DNA of 64,000 nt from Bog-473 sp963741995 (GCA_963741995.1 CAVUKI010000003.1:62001-126000); one strand, 5' to 3'; positions 53,264-62,013 are shown, counted from the stretch's first letter. Made by a program: numbers and translations. Notes: a model not told the origin generated them from the sequence alone.

Positions 53264-54429
53264 GCGGCGGGAACGGCCTCCCGGAGCGCTCTTCCATGAC
53301 CAGATGACCGTGCCCGTCGAAGGCGGCGGCCACCTCGCCGCGGATCAACCGGCGCAGCGGGTCCCCGGCAATGGTCCGGCGCCAACCCGTATCGAGCCGG
53401 CTCGGCTCGCCGCAGAGCAGTTGGGCGATATCGGCTCGCGTGGCGAGGAGGCCCTGGTCGAAATCGAGGTCGTCGGCGATCTGGCGGACCAGACCCGAAC
53501 AGACGGCCACGGCGGCCGGGGGAGCGGGTGCGTCCCGGCCCTCCGACGGCATCCGGATCTGGTCCGGGGAGAGCTCGAGGCCGCGCTCGATCGCCTGCAT
53601 GATCTCGGCGGCCCGGCCCTGCGCCAGGTGGCGCCCGTCGACGCCGCGGGTGGCGCGCAGCTCATCGCTATTACGCGGCGGCCGCTGCGACAGTGCGAGG
53701 AGCCCCAGGTCCGACAGCACCATGCGGCGGGGCCGGTTGGTTTCGGCGGCCGTCCGCTCGCGCCACGCGGCCACCTCCTGCGCCACGGCGCGTCGAGCGG
53801 CGCGACATGCCCCGTATGTCGCCGAGCTTCCACCACGCCTCTTCGGGGACGCGGCCAGGCGCGCGGTCGCCGAGCACCTGTTCGCATTCGCTGAGGGCCC
53901 ACTCCAGCCGCCCGAGCGCCCGCAGCCGCTCGGTGAGGACGCCCCGCAGCTGGAGCAAGTGGGCGACGTCGTTGAGGGCGTAGGACACCTGGCGCTCCGA
54001 AATCGGGCGCACGAGCCAGTCCGAGAGCCGATCCGCCTTGGGGAGCGAGACGCCCAACATCTGCTCCACCAGGCGGGAGAGCGATGGCGTGGAGAGGCCG
54101 AGGAACCCGGCGACGATCTGGGTGTCGAAGACAGTGGCGGGGACGGCCCCGCACGCCGCCATGAGCACATCGAGGTCCTGGGACGCGGCGTGGGCCACGG
54201 CGACCCCCGGCCCGCCGAAGACCCTCGCCAGGGGTGCGGGATCGACCGCGAGGGGGTCGACGAGAGCCGTCTTGCCGGCCCAGGCGATCTGGATCAGTGC
54301 CAGATCGGGCACGTAGGTGCGCTCGGTGTGGAACTCGGTGTCGAAGCCGTAGGAGTCCTGCAGGGCCACCTCGGCCACTAGGGCCTCGAGACCCTCGGTG
54401 TCGACGACGATGGTCGGCGGCGCGCTCAC
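53256..54429 (-). pseudogene. rnd: Ribonuclease D, interrupted by a +1 frameshift
   Basis: From the GTG at 54429 the frame encodes a DEDD exonuclease: YGFDTEFHTERTYVPDLALIQIAW (DxE), AHAASQDLDVLM, VFDTQIVAGFLG, SERQVSYALNDVAHLLQL (Y...D), WWKLGDIRG. It then runs on out of register to 53671. The HRDC part lies in the next frame (RRAVAQEVAAWRERTAAETNRPRRMVLSDLGLLAL...RGVDGRHLAQGRAAEI) to the stop at 53256. The shift of one extra base falls at about 53785-53805, where the sequence is a run of CG-rich words (GCGCGTCGAGCGGCGCG). Otherwise both halves look functional. RNase D trims tRNA and rRNA 3' ends. Confidence 0.85.
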
Positions 54430-54803
54430 CCGAGGGTGGCCACAGCGGACCCGGGGTCTGGTGCGCTGGTCTTCGCGGCTGAAAGGGATGGCTCGATGGT
54501 TCCGACTCGTCATTTCTCGGTGGCACTGAAACCGGGTGGCTCAGCAAGCGGACGCGGCCTCGGCGATGGCCTGAGCGGCTCGCGTGGCAACTGCTCAAGG
54601 TTAGCGCAGACGGCGGTCGTTCGGAGCCGAGTTCGACCACTTTGCCCTGGTCAGAGTGGGTCCAGGCGGCCGGAGCGAGACCCTGGAACACGCGCTCCCC
54701 GAGGATGTCTTGGCTAGACTGGAACCCACCTGATGACTTACGGCTCTGTTTCGGCCCGCAACGTACCGATAAGAGTGAGAGCTCTGTATCGGAGGTGGCC
54801 AGC

Positions 54804-55481
54804 GTGAAGAGAGCCAAGAAGAAACTTGGCCAGGTCGGCCCAGGCGAGCGGGCCGAAACGCCCGCGGGCCCGCCGGAGATCAGGGACCGGACCGCCGCCG
54901 GGGACCCGACCGGCGGTGGGGCCAAGAGCGTCGAGTCCATGTTGCAGGAGTTCACCTCGACCGGAGCCGATACGCCGGTGACCGACGGGCGACCACGCGG
55001 CAAGTACGACCAGCTCTGGCAGCTCTCCATGGCCGATCCGCATACGGGCCTGGCCAACCAGCTGCTGTTGCTCGACCGCCTGACCCAGGCCTTGGTCCGA
55101 CGGCGGCGCCACGGGGGGGAGGTCGTCGTCTGCCACCTTGGCCTCGACAACCTGGGTGAAATCAACCTGGACCTCGGCTACTCGACCGGGAATACCGTGC
55201 TGGGGGAGATCGCTCGCCGCCTTACCTCGGTGCTGCGGGCGGAGGACACGATCGGCCGGGTCGGCGGGAGCGAGCTCGTTGTGGTCCTGGCCGTGACCGA
55301 CGAGAACGTCGTGGGGCCCCTGATCCGCAGGCTCCAGCGCACGCTGGACGAACCCGTGACCGTGGGAGGCCAGGACATCCGCCTCCAAGCCTCGCTGGGG
55401 GTCGCCGTCGCCGAGGATTCCGAGTCAGCGGAGGACGTGCTGGCCCGGGCGGACCGCTCCACCCGGGTCAGCCGGCGCTGA
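54804..55481 (+). CDS. Degenerate GGDEF-domain protein
   Basis: Protein of 225 aa. A charged N-terminus of about 70 residues (KRAKKKLGQVGPGERAE...) precedes a GGDEF fold: SMADPHTGLANQLLLLDRL, VVVCHLGLDNLGEINLDLGY, EIARRLTSVLRAEDTIGRVGGSEL, LQASLGVAVAEDSESAEDVLARAD. The active-site loop reads GGSEL in place of GGDEF/GGEEF, and the usual Asp in the HLGLDN segment is retained. Diguanylate cyclase activity is therefore unlikely; it may bind nucleotide or a partner. The GTG at 54804 has GGAGGT 7 bases upstream. The 375-base gap before it shows no gene. Confidence 0.82.
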   Translation: MKRAKKKLGQVGPGERAETPAGPPEIRDRTAAGDPTGGGAKSVESMLQEFTSTGADTPVTDGRPRGKYDQLWQLSMADPHTGLANQLLLLDRLTQALVRRRRHGGEVVVCHLGLDNLGEINLDLGYSTGNTVLGEIARRLTSVLRAEDTIGRVGGSELVVVLAVTDENVVGPLIRRLQRTLDEPVTVGGQDIRLQASLGVAVAEDSESAEDVLARADRSTRVSRR

Positions 55482-55588
55482 GCCCCGCTGGGACCCGCCG
55501 GCCCGGCTGACACCGCCGGCCGTGCCTGGCGGCCGGCCCCGCCGTGCCTGGGCCGGAGTGCGGGTCGGGGCAGGAACCGCTGGACTAG

Positions 55589-55628
55589 GGAGTATCGGCT
55601 CTATACGAAACAGGAGTATCGGCCCTAT
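55589..55628 (+). promoter_or_regulatory. Tandem DosR-box-like repeats upstream of the 55662 gene
   Basis: Direct repeat GGAGTATCGGCTCTAT (55589-55604) and GGAGTATCGGCCCTAT (55613-55628), 24 bases apart start to start and differing at one position. The second continues into TTGG, giving the 13-mer TCGGCCCTATTGG also found at 4484-4496. Each copy fits the GGGACTTTCGGCCCTA type of DosR box. Confidence 0.65.
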
Positions 55629-55661
55629 TGGTGGAACCCAATTCCGGCAAAATTATGTGAG

Positions 55662-56000
55662 ATGTCTATGTACAGCGAGTTACTCGCCGAAGTCTGTGGC
55701 GACGTGGACCCGGTGCCCTTGCCCGTCTCACGGGATGAACTGGTGGTGATCCTCCTGCAAACCCGCCGCCGTTTGAACGAGCAGGGGGCTGAGGGCGAAC
55801 ACATCATGACGGAGGATCTGGCGCTCGAACTCGACCACGACCGCATGCTGCTACGCCTCTGCACCGCCATGGGCATTGAGACGGAGCCCGAAAGGTTCGG
55901 GAATCCCTTGGTCGAGCGGGAAAGGCTGGAGCAACGCCTACGCGAGGTCGGGGTGGACTTTCGGACCCTCGACGACCATCGCCAGGTAAAGGTCGCCTAA
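55662..56000 (+). CDS. Small conserved protein, paralogue of 4527-4919
   Basis: Soluble 112-aa, helix-rich protein. Its start MSMYSELLAEV and core LALELDHDRMLLRLCTAMGIE...PLVERERLEQRLREVGVDF align with the gene at 4527 (YDGALIRLCVSLNV..., ERARLERELAHRGI). No named domain is recognised. Tandem DosR-box-like elements lie 34 bases upstream, and the convergent gene at 56025 encodes a DosR-like regulator, so it is probably induced by that system. Function unknown; a small helical regulator or stress protein is possible. Confidence 0.78.
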   Translation: MSMYSELLAEVCGDVDPVPLPVSRDELVVILLQTRRRLNEQGAEGEHIMTEDLALELDHDRMLLRLCTAMGIETEPERFGNPLVERERLEQRLREVGVDFRTLDDHRQVKVA

Positions 56001-56024
56001 CGGGGGAACGGCGGTGTCGGCCGC

Positions 56025-56681
56025 TCAGGACCGGGGATTGAAGGCCTTGCGCTCGGCCAGGACGGCGGCGTAGACGGCGGCCTCAGTACGGCGGCGCATG
56101 CCGAGCTTCGACAGCAGGCTCGAGACGTAGTTCTTGACCGTGGCCTCGGCCAGGTACAGCTGCTCAGCGATCTGCCTGTTCGACTGGCCCAGCGCGATGA
56201 GCTCCAGCACCTTGCGCTCCTGCGGGGTCAGGACGGTGAGGCGCGATTCGGCCTCCTGGTCCTTTCGCAGCCGATCGAACAGCTCCTGCGTCAGGACCGG
56301 ATCGAGCAGGGACATGCCCTGACTCACCCGTCGGATGTCTCCGAGCAGGTCGCCCCCGCCCACCTCCTTGAGCACATAGCCCGAAGCGCCGGCCATGATC
56401 GAGGAGAACAAGGCGTCGTCGTCGGAGTACGACGTCAGCATCAGGCAGCGGACCTGCGGCGTGAGGGACTGGACCTCCCGGCAGACTTCGATGCCGTTGC
56501 CATCCGGGAGCCGGACGTCGAGGATCGCCACATCGGGGACGAGCCCGCGGATGGACCGCAGACCCTCCTCAGCCGTTCCCGCCTCGCCGACGACGTCCAT
56601 GTCGTCTTCGGCTTCGAGCAGCGTGCGCAGGCCGGTCCGCACCAGCTCGTGATCGTCGAGGAGGAAGACACGAATCGTCAT
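56025..56681 (-). CDS. NarL/FixJ-family response regulator, DosR(DevR)-like
   Basis: Response regulator of 218 aa. The receiver has DDHELVRTGLRTLLEAEDDMDVVGEAG, Asp55 in VAILDVRLPDGNGIEVCRE, and MLTSYSDDDALFSSIMAGASGYVLKE. The LuxR-type HTH is LTPQERKVLELIALGQSNRQIAEQLYLAEATVKNYVSSLLSKLG. The whole protein follows mycobacterial DosR closely, including the recognition-helix Lys and Asn (VKNYVS, residues 183-184); DosR's Lys179 equivalent is Ala. Divergent from the DosS-like kinase 114 bases away. Expected targets carry the GGCCCTA-type boxes at 4467-4496 and 55589-55628. Confidence 0.9.
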   Translation of the reverse strand: MTIRVFLLDDHELVRTGLRTLLEAEDDMDVVGEAGTAEEGLRSIRGLVPDVAILDVRLPDGNGIEVCREVQSLTPQVRCLMLTSYSDDDALFSSIMAGASGYVLKEVGGGDLLGDIRRVSQGMSLLDPVLTQELFDRLRKDQEAESRLTVLTPQERKVLELIALGQSNRQIAEQLYLAEATVKNYVSSLLSKLGMRRRTEAAVYAAVLAERKAFNPRS

Positions 56682-56795
56682 TTTCCCAATATTGCCACGC
56701 TCACGCCGAGGTTCGGCCCCCGGACGACGGCGCGCAACCCACTTGCACCCGGGTCCGCCGCGCGGGCGAGAGGTCCCCCTCTATCCTGACGTCCC

Positions 56796-57953
56796 GTGCA
56801 GCCCTTCGATCGGATCGATGATCCCGCCAAACTCCGCCGATTAGTGCAGGCGATCCTCATTCTCGATGCCGAGCTGAATCTGCCGGTCGTGCTCCGCCGG
56901 ATCATCGAGGAGGCCAGCGCCCTCGTCGACGCGCAGTACGGGGCGCTCGGCGTCCTCACCGAGGACGGGCGGGCTCTGGACCAGTTCCTCACCGTCGGGC
57001 TGGGCCACGAGGAGGAGCGGGCCATCGGCGCCCGCCCTACGGGCCGGGGTGTGCTCGGCACCCTGATCGGGGACGACAAACCCCTTCGCCTGGCCAACCT
57101 GGCCCAGAGCCCGGAGAGCTTCGGATTTCCCCGCCACCATCCCGACATGACTTCGTTCCTCGGTGTCCCTGTCCGGGTGCACGGCGAGGTGTACGGGATC
57201 TTGTATCTGACCAACAAGAAGACGGCCCCGGAATTCTCCGAGGACGACGAGGAGCTGGTCCACGCGCTGGCCATGGCGGCGGGCATTGCCATCGAGAACG
57301 CACGGCTGCACGGACTCGTACGCGACCGCGCCCTCACCGAAGACCGGGACCGGATCGCCCGCGACCTGCACGACTCGGTGATTCAGCGCCTGTTCGCCAT
57401 CGGGCTGTCGCTGCAGGGGACCGCCCGCCTGGTCGAGCGTCCGGAAGCGGTCATGCGGATCGGGGAGGCGATCGAGAAGCTCGACGAGACCATCCGCCAG
57501 CTGCGCAAGGCGATTTTCGACATTGAACTCACCATCAACAAGGAGGGCCTGCACCCGAAGGTCCTCGACCTCGTGCACGAGCTGCGTCCTGTGCTGGGCC
57601 TTCTCCCCCAGGTCTCCTTCAGCGGCCCCGTGGACACCGTGGTCGGCGATTCGCTGGTCGAGGAGGTGCTGGCCGTGCTCCGCGAGGCGCTGACCAACGT
57701 GGGGAAGCACGCGCACGCCTCACAGGTAGTGATCACCGTTGCGGCCGGCGAGGAGCTACGCCTGGTGGTGGCCGACGACGGCGACGGCATGGGCGACGGC
57801 AATGCGGCAGGCCTCGGTCTCAAGAACCTCCGGCAGCGGGCCGAGCGCCTGGGTGGCAACGTCGAGCTCGGGACCTCCCGCGAGGGTGGGACGCGACTGA
57901 CCTGGCATGTGCCGCTCGGGTCCGTCGAGGCGGGAGACACCCCCACGGTCTGA
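56796..57953 (+). CDS. GAF-domain sensor histidine kinase, DosS/DevS-like
   Basis: Kinase of 385 aa. A single GAF domain (about 20-178: LRRIIEEASALVDAQYGALGVL, FPRHHPDMTSFLGVPVRVHGEVYGILYLTNK) precedes an HisKA_3 dimerisation domain with the phospho-acceptor His192 (DRDRIARDLHDSVIQRLFAIG) and a HATPase_c domain (REALTNVGKHAHAS, DDGDGMGDG, GLGLKNLRQRAERLGG). DosS and DosT have two GAF domains and bind heme in the first; this protein has one, so whether it senses O2/NO/CO, redox state or something else is open. It is the probable partner of the divergent DosR-like regulator. The start is a GTG. Confidence 0.9.
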   Translation: MQPFDRIDDPAKLRRLVQAILILDAELNLPVVLRRIIEEASALVDAQYGALGVLTEDGRALDQFLTVGLGHEEERAIGARPTGRGVLGTLIGDDKPLRLANLAQSPESFGFPRHHPDMTSFLGVPVRVHGEVYGILYLTNKKTAPEFSEDDEELVHALAMAAGIAIENARLHGLVRDRALTEDRDRIARDLHDSVIQRLFAIGLSLQGTARLVERPEAVMRIGEAIEKLDETIRQLRKAIFDIELTINKEGLHPKVLDLVHELRPVLGLLPQVSFSGPVDTVVGDSLVEEVLAVLREALTNVGKHAHASQVVITVAAGEELRLVVADDGDGMGDGNAAGLGLKNLRQRAERLGGNVELGTSREGGTRLTWHVPLGSVEAGDTPTV

Positions 57954-58080
57954 CGCGGACCGTTCGTGCCCGCAAGGGCCTGAACGAACAAAAAACGCAC
58001 AACTTCGCATCACGCCATTGGCGCAACTTTCTCAAGGGCCATTGTTTCGGGCCCGACCAATTGGTCGTCGCTTGTTCGAA

Positions 58081-58152
58081 CGAAAAGGCAAACCTCCCGT
58101 GAGGGTGGGACGCAAAGCTACGGGACTCGCGTGAGTTCGCCGGGCCGCCGAA
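58081..58152 (+). ncRNA. Cyclic di-GMP-I (GEMM-I) riboswitch aptamer
   Basis: The segment carries the conserved GEMM-I landmarks in order: AAAAGGCAAACC (58083-58094), a small stem CTCCC-gtga-GGGTGG, GGGACGCAAAGC (58107-58118), TACGGG, a second stem (ACTC-gcgt-GAGT) and GCCGGGCCGCCG (58139-58150), equivalent to the closing GCCGGGUUGCCG of known members. It lies in the leader of the secreted repeat/GH26 gene, on the same strand, about 65 bases before its ATG. Two hairpins follow it and reach the RBS. Confidence 0.88.
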
Positions 58153-58156
58153 TCAG

Positions 58157-58208
58157 CCACGAGCGCACTGCTCGTCGCCTTCGCGACCCGTCGTCTGCGG
58201 GTCGAGGG
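58157..58208 (+). promoter_or_regulatory. Probable riboswitch expression platform (hairpins next to RBS)
   Basis: After the aptamer come ACGAGC-gcact-GCTCGT (58159-58175) and CGACCCG-tcgtctg-CGGGTCG (58184-58204). The second ends directly against the GAGGGGA ribosome-binding site of the gene starting at 58217. No T-run follows either hairpin, so control of translation initiation is more likely than transcription termination. Confidence 0.6.
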
Positions 58209-58216
58209 GAAAGACG

Positions 58217-60016
58217 ATGCGAGAAGCCAGGCGGAATCGATCCTTAGCACTCGTGTTCGGACGAGCGATCGGACTCTTGGTGGTCGTTCCTGTTCTTTTG
58301 TGCGGCGTGGCCACAGCGTTCTCGTCCGGTACGGGTGCTGCGGGCGCGTCGAGCGCGAATCACTCGAACGACTACAGCGGGGGCATCATGATGGCCGCCG
58401 CCCCGAACGGTGGCTATTGGACCGTCACGCCGGCGGGTGCGGTGACGCCCCATGGTTCCGCTCCGGCTCTGGGCTCTCCCGCGCTGTCGAACCTGCAGCT
58501 GACCCGGCCCATCGTCGGCATGACCGCGACGTCCGACGGCAACGGTTACTGGCTCGTGGCGTCCGACGGCGGCGTCTTCAGCTACGGCGACGCCACCTTC
58601 TACGGCTCGACCGGCGCCATGGACCTCAACAAACCCATCGTCGGCATGGCGGCGACGCCCGACGGCAAGGGCTACTGGCTCGTGGCCTCCGACGGCGGCG
58701 TCTTCAGCTACGGCGACGCCACCTTCTACGGCTCCACGGGGTCGATCGTCCTCAACAAGCCCGTCGTCGGCATGGCGGCGACAACTGACGGCAACGGTTA
58801 CTGGCTCGTGGCCTCCGACGGCGGCATCTTCAGCTACGGCGACGCCGCGTTCTACGGGTCGACGGGGGCCATCCGCCTGAACTTGCCGATCGTCGGCATG
58901 GCCCCGACAAGCGACGGCCACGGGTACTGGCTCGTCGGCTTCGACGGCGGCGTCTTCACCTTCGGCGACGCCAATTTCTACGGCTCGACAGCGGGCAGGG
59001 GCGTGTACGCCTACGGCATGATCGTCGACCCGGCTGCTCCGGGCTACACCGTCGTGACCGCGAATGGATCGTCGACCCTCTTCGGGCCGGGGTTGCACCC
59101 GAACGCACAGTCGGCGGGCGGTCTGCAGCAGGGGGCATACGACTCCACGCCCACGCCGCCGGGCATGGCGGCCTTCGCTCAGCAGACCAGGTCCTCGCCC
59201 ACCGTGGCGAGCGACTACCTGCCCGGCAACGGCGGCTGGGCTGACATGGACGGCAGCGGTGGGAGCCTGAACTGGCTGCTGACGCCGTACCGCGGGAGCG
59301 GCTATACGCTCTCGCTGGGAGTGCCGATCCTCCCGACCGACTCGAGCGGAAATGCCGTCGGTACCCTGGCCCAGGGTGCGACGGGAGCCTTCAACTCCTA
59401 CTGTGTGACTCTGGCGCAGACCCTCGTGGCCGGCGGCCAGTCCAATGCCTACCTGCGCCTCGGTTGGGAGTTCGACGGCTCGTGGATGCCCTGGGCCGCC
59501 ACGACGCCCGGCGCCGAAGCCAGCTTCGCCTCGTACTTCCAGCAGATCGTCACGGCGATGCGGTCCGTGCCCGGCGAGCAGTTCCGTTTCGTGTGGAACC
59601 CCGATGCCGGGGCCTTCACGCAGTCGGGCTACTCGGTCGCCGCGGCCTATCCCGGCAACGCCTATGTGGACGTGATCGGCCTCGATGCCTATGACCAGTC
59701 CTGGGCGGTGTCCCTGACACCGACCAACGCCTGGTCCTCAACCACGCTGCCCACCCTCACGGCGGCGCAGCAGTTCGCCTCGTCGAACGGCAAGCCGCTG
59801 GCCGTCCCTGAGTGGGGCGTTGCCCTCCGGTCCGACGGCCACGGGCTCGGTGACGACCCGTATTACATAAACCAGATGGCGGCGTGGATGCAGAACAGCT
59901 CCAACAACGTCACCTACGAGTCCTACTTTGACGACAACAGCGGGGGAGTCAATTCCCTCATCACCGGGGGTTCGTTCCCCAACAGTCTGGCTGCGTTCTC
60001 AGCAGATCTGGGGTGA
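58217..60016 (+). CDS. Secreted protein with five ~44-residue surface repeats and a GH26-like glycoside hydrolase domain
   Basis: Protein of 599 aa. The signal peptide is ALVFGRAIGLLVVVPVLLCGVATAFS. Residues ~55-260 hold repeats of the type GYWLVASDGGVFSYGDATFYGST followed by KPIVGMAATPDG. Residues ~315-599 form a GH26/mannanase-like barrel with the acid/base Glu418 in YLRLGWEFDGSW and the nucleophile candidate Glu532 in LAVPEWGVA. The repeats probably bind the cell surface or polysaccharide, and the enzyme would cut mannan, glucan or a self-made exopolysaccharide. Expression is probably c-di-GMP-controlled through the upstream riboswitch. Confidence 0.87.
   Translation: MREARRNRSLALVFGRAIGLLVVVPVLLCGVATAFSSGTGAAGASSANHSNDYSGGIMMAAAPNGGYWTVTPAGAVTPHGSAPALGSPALSNLQLTRPIVGMTATSDGNGYWLVASDGGVFSYGDATFYGSTGAMDLNKPIVGMAATPDGKGYWLVASDGGVFSYGDATFYGSTGSIVLNKPVVGMAATTDGNGYWLVASDGGIFSYGDAAFYGSTGAIRLNLPIVGMAPTSDGHGYWLVGFDGGVFTFGDANFYGSTAGRGVYAYGMIVDPAAPGYTVVTANGSSTLFGPGLHPNAQSAGGLQQGAYDSTPTPPGMAAFAQQTRSSPTVASDYLPGNGGWADMDGSGGSLNWLLTPYRGSGYTLSLGVPILPTDSSGNAVGTLAQGATGAFNSYCVTLAQTLVAGGQSNAYLRLGWEFDGSWMPWAATTPGAEASFASYFQQIVTAMRSVPGEQFRFVWNPDAGAFTQSGYSVAAAYPGNAYVDVIGLDAYDQSWAVSLTPTNAWSSTTLPTLTAAQQFASSNGKPLAVPEWGVALRSDGHGLGDDPYYINQMAAWMQNSSNNVTYESYFDDNSGGVNSLITGGSFPNSLAAFSADLG
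58537..58990 (+). repeat. ~132-bp tandem coding repeats in the secreted GH26 gene
   Basis: Successive units such as GGCAACGGTTACTGGCTCGT...TTCTACGGCTCGACCGGC recur every 126-132 bases (about 42-44 residues), strongly conserved between units 2 and 4 and more diverged at both ends. It is an internal protein repeat, not a mobile element. Confidence 0.85.
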
Positions 60017-60057
60017 GGGCCAGAGGGCGGCCGGGGCGGGGCAGGCCGTCGAGGGCA

Positions 60058-61875
60058 CTACCAGGAGATGGTGTGCGGCTTGTCGTCCTCGAAGGTCGTG
60101 CTGCCGGAGGTGTCCACCACGTGCCAGATTGCGGGTCCGATCCGTGCGCTGGGCACCTCGGTCATGGAGCCGTGGGCCTCGGGCAGCACGAAGTTGAAAG
60201 TGATGTGCTGCGTCGCTCCGTCCAGGATGTCGATGGTGGCCCCTTCCAGGATGGTCGGACCCTCGGGGCCGCTAGCGACGACAGAGCGCGCCGACGGCGA
60301 GGAGATGTCGCTCGCGTCGCCGGGGAGGTTCACGGTGGCGATCCCGACGTATTCCCCGTAGACGGTGCCGAGCCCCGGGAAGGGACCGGCAATGAACGGG
60401 GACTGTCCCGGCGGCGTCCGGTTGGTGAAGGTCATGGTCAGGCTGCCGCGCGTCTTTTCGCCCTGTGGCGTCAGCCGGAGGGCGGCGGTCTCCGAGAGGT
60501 ACTGGTCCAGCTTGTTCCCGCCCCGGTTGATGATGGCGGCCATGACGGACGACGGCTGAAGCTGGCCGGAGACGCCGGCGCCGACCCAGGCGGCTTCCGT
60601 CCGGGGATCGGCGGACCAGAGGAGCACGTGCCGCCCCTCGGCGGCCGCCGAGAGCGCGTCCGCCATGGTGTGCAACTTGAAGGGCCGGTCCTCCAGCGCG
60701 TGCAATGTGGCGGCGGCCAGCGTCGACAGCTCGTCGACGCGTCCGGTCGAGTCGGAACTGTAGGTCTCGCCGACGTACTGGTCATGGAGCAGAAGCTGGT
60801 CGACGGAGGAGGCGCTGACGACCTGGCCCGTGGCGGTGGTCACGGGGCCGGTCACCTCCAGCAGCTCCTGGAGCCCCTGGACGTCGATGGCGAGAACTCC
60901 GTCGACGCTCTGACCCGTGTCGGCCTTCCACATGCTGGCCGCCAGGGGCCCGTTGACGTCGAATTGGGGCGTGAGCCCGAGGTTTCGCCAGTCGACACCC
61001 GGGAGGAGCCAGCCCCACCTTGCGGCCAGATCGCCGCTCACCTCGACGGCACTGGGGGGAAGGGTGAGTGAAGAGGTGGGGACCATGTCCGAGAGGTGGA
61101 GCTCTCCGTTGCCCGTCGTGACGATCCCGGCCTCGAGGAAAGCGCCCGAACCCGACCTCATTTCGGCGTTGTTGCCGGCCAGGAGCAGGTACGTCCCAGG
61201 TCCGTGCAGGATGGCCGCGGCGGACGACGCTGCTTCCGACGTGCGCGCCAGGGTGGTCTGTACCTGGGTGAGGTCGCTCAGAAACGCGTTCCGCTCGTGG
61301 GCCAGGGGCCCGATAAGTGCCTGGTCAGGGCCCAAATTGATCCCCGAAAGGTCCCGGTGGGTGGATGCCGCCAGCGACGCGAGCTGTTGCAGTGCCGCCA
61401 CCCGGTCGGGTCCGGCCGTATGGGGTAGGCGGAGCAGTGCCTGGGATCGGCCGACCGTGCCGATCCCGATGTGTGCGACCTGCTCGGCGGCTCCGGACAG
61501 GTCCTGCACCGAGCGAAGTTGGCGACCGGCCACCGGGAGCACGTCGACCGGCCAGAGCAAGGGTGACGACAGGAGGCCGTGGGCGGTGCTGAAGTTCGAC
61601 TCGGCGGAGCGGAGGGACCCGACGGGGGCACCGGACAGGATGCCGTCGGCGGACAAGCCCTGCCGGGCTGACTGCACGGCCGCCTCGCCGTGGTGGATGT
61701 GGTCTGCCGCCACCGCCACATCGACGACGGCCACCACCACCCAGATCGCTGCGACAGCGATCACGGCCGCGGTGATCTTCCACCGTCTGGAGAAGCGCCG
61801 ACGCTCGGGCGCGTCGCTGCGCTCGGAACCGTCGGGGAGGTCGGAGCTCGGTCCCCCGGGCTCGCCGTTCTTCAC
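60058..61875 (-). CDS. DUF4012 domain-containing membrane-anchored protein
   Basis: Protein of 605 aa. A hydrophilic N-terminus (1-31) precedes one membrane helix (ITAAVIAVAAIWVVVAVVDVAVAA); the remainder is extracytoplasmic. The DUF4012 core includes YLLLAGNNAEMRSGSGAFLEAGIV, MWKADTGQSVDGVLAIDVQGLQELLEVTGPV and LLHDQYVGETYSS. The family occurs in Actinobacteria and Chloroflexi, often near polysaccharide gene clusters, and is of unknown function. Here it sits beside a sugar transferase and a sorted surface protein, suggesting a role in cell-surface glycan assembly. Confidence 0.88.
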   Translation of the reverse strand: MKNGEPGGPSSDLPDGSERSDAPERRRFSRRWKITAAVIAVAAIWVVVAVVDVAVAADHIHHGEAAVQSARQGLSADGILSGAPVGSLRSAESNFSTAHGLLSSPLLWPVDVLPVAGRQLRSVQDLSGAAEQVAHIGIGTVGRSQALLRLPHTAGPDRVAALQQLASLAASTHRDLSGINLGPDQALIGPLAHERNAFLSDLTQVQTTLARTSEAASSAAAILHGPGTYLLLAGNNAEMRSGSGAFLEAGIVTTGNGELHLSDMVPTSSLTLPPSAVEVSGDLAARWGWLLPGVDWRNLGLTPQFDVNGPLAASMWKADTGQSVDGVLAIDVQGLQELLEVTGPVTTATGQVVSASSVDQLLLHDQYVGETYSSDSTGRVDELSTLAAATLHALEDRPFKLHTMADALSAAAEGRHVLLWSADPRTEAAWVGAGVSGQLQPSSVMAAIINRGGNKLDQYLSETAALRLTPQGEKTRGSLTMTFTNRTPPGQSPFIAGPFPGLGTVYGEYVGIATVNLPGDASDISSPSARSVVASGPEGPTILEGATIDILDGATQHITFNFVLPEAHGSMTEVPSARIGPAIWHVVDTSGSTTFEDDKPHTISW

Positions 61876-62013
61876 CGGGGGGAGCGTACTGCGGGAGCCC
61901 TGGAATCCCTTGGCACCCGGGCTGCGGTTTACGAAAGGTTCACGCCGGTCGTCACTAATTTGAATTCTCAGCGCTCTCCCTGGAAGAGGAGGGTGCCGGA
62001 ATGGAATTGTCTG

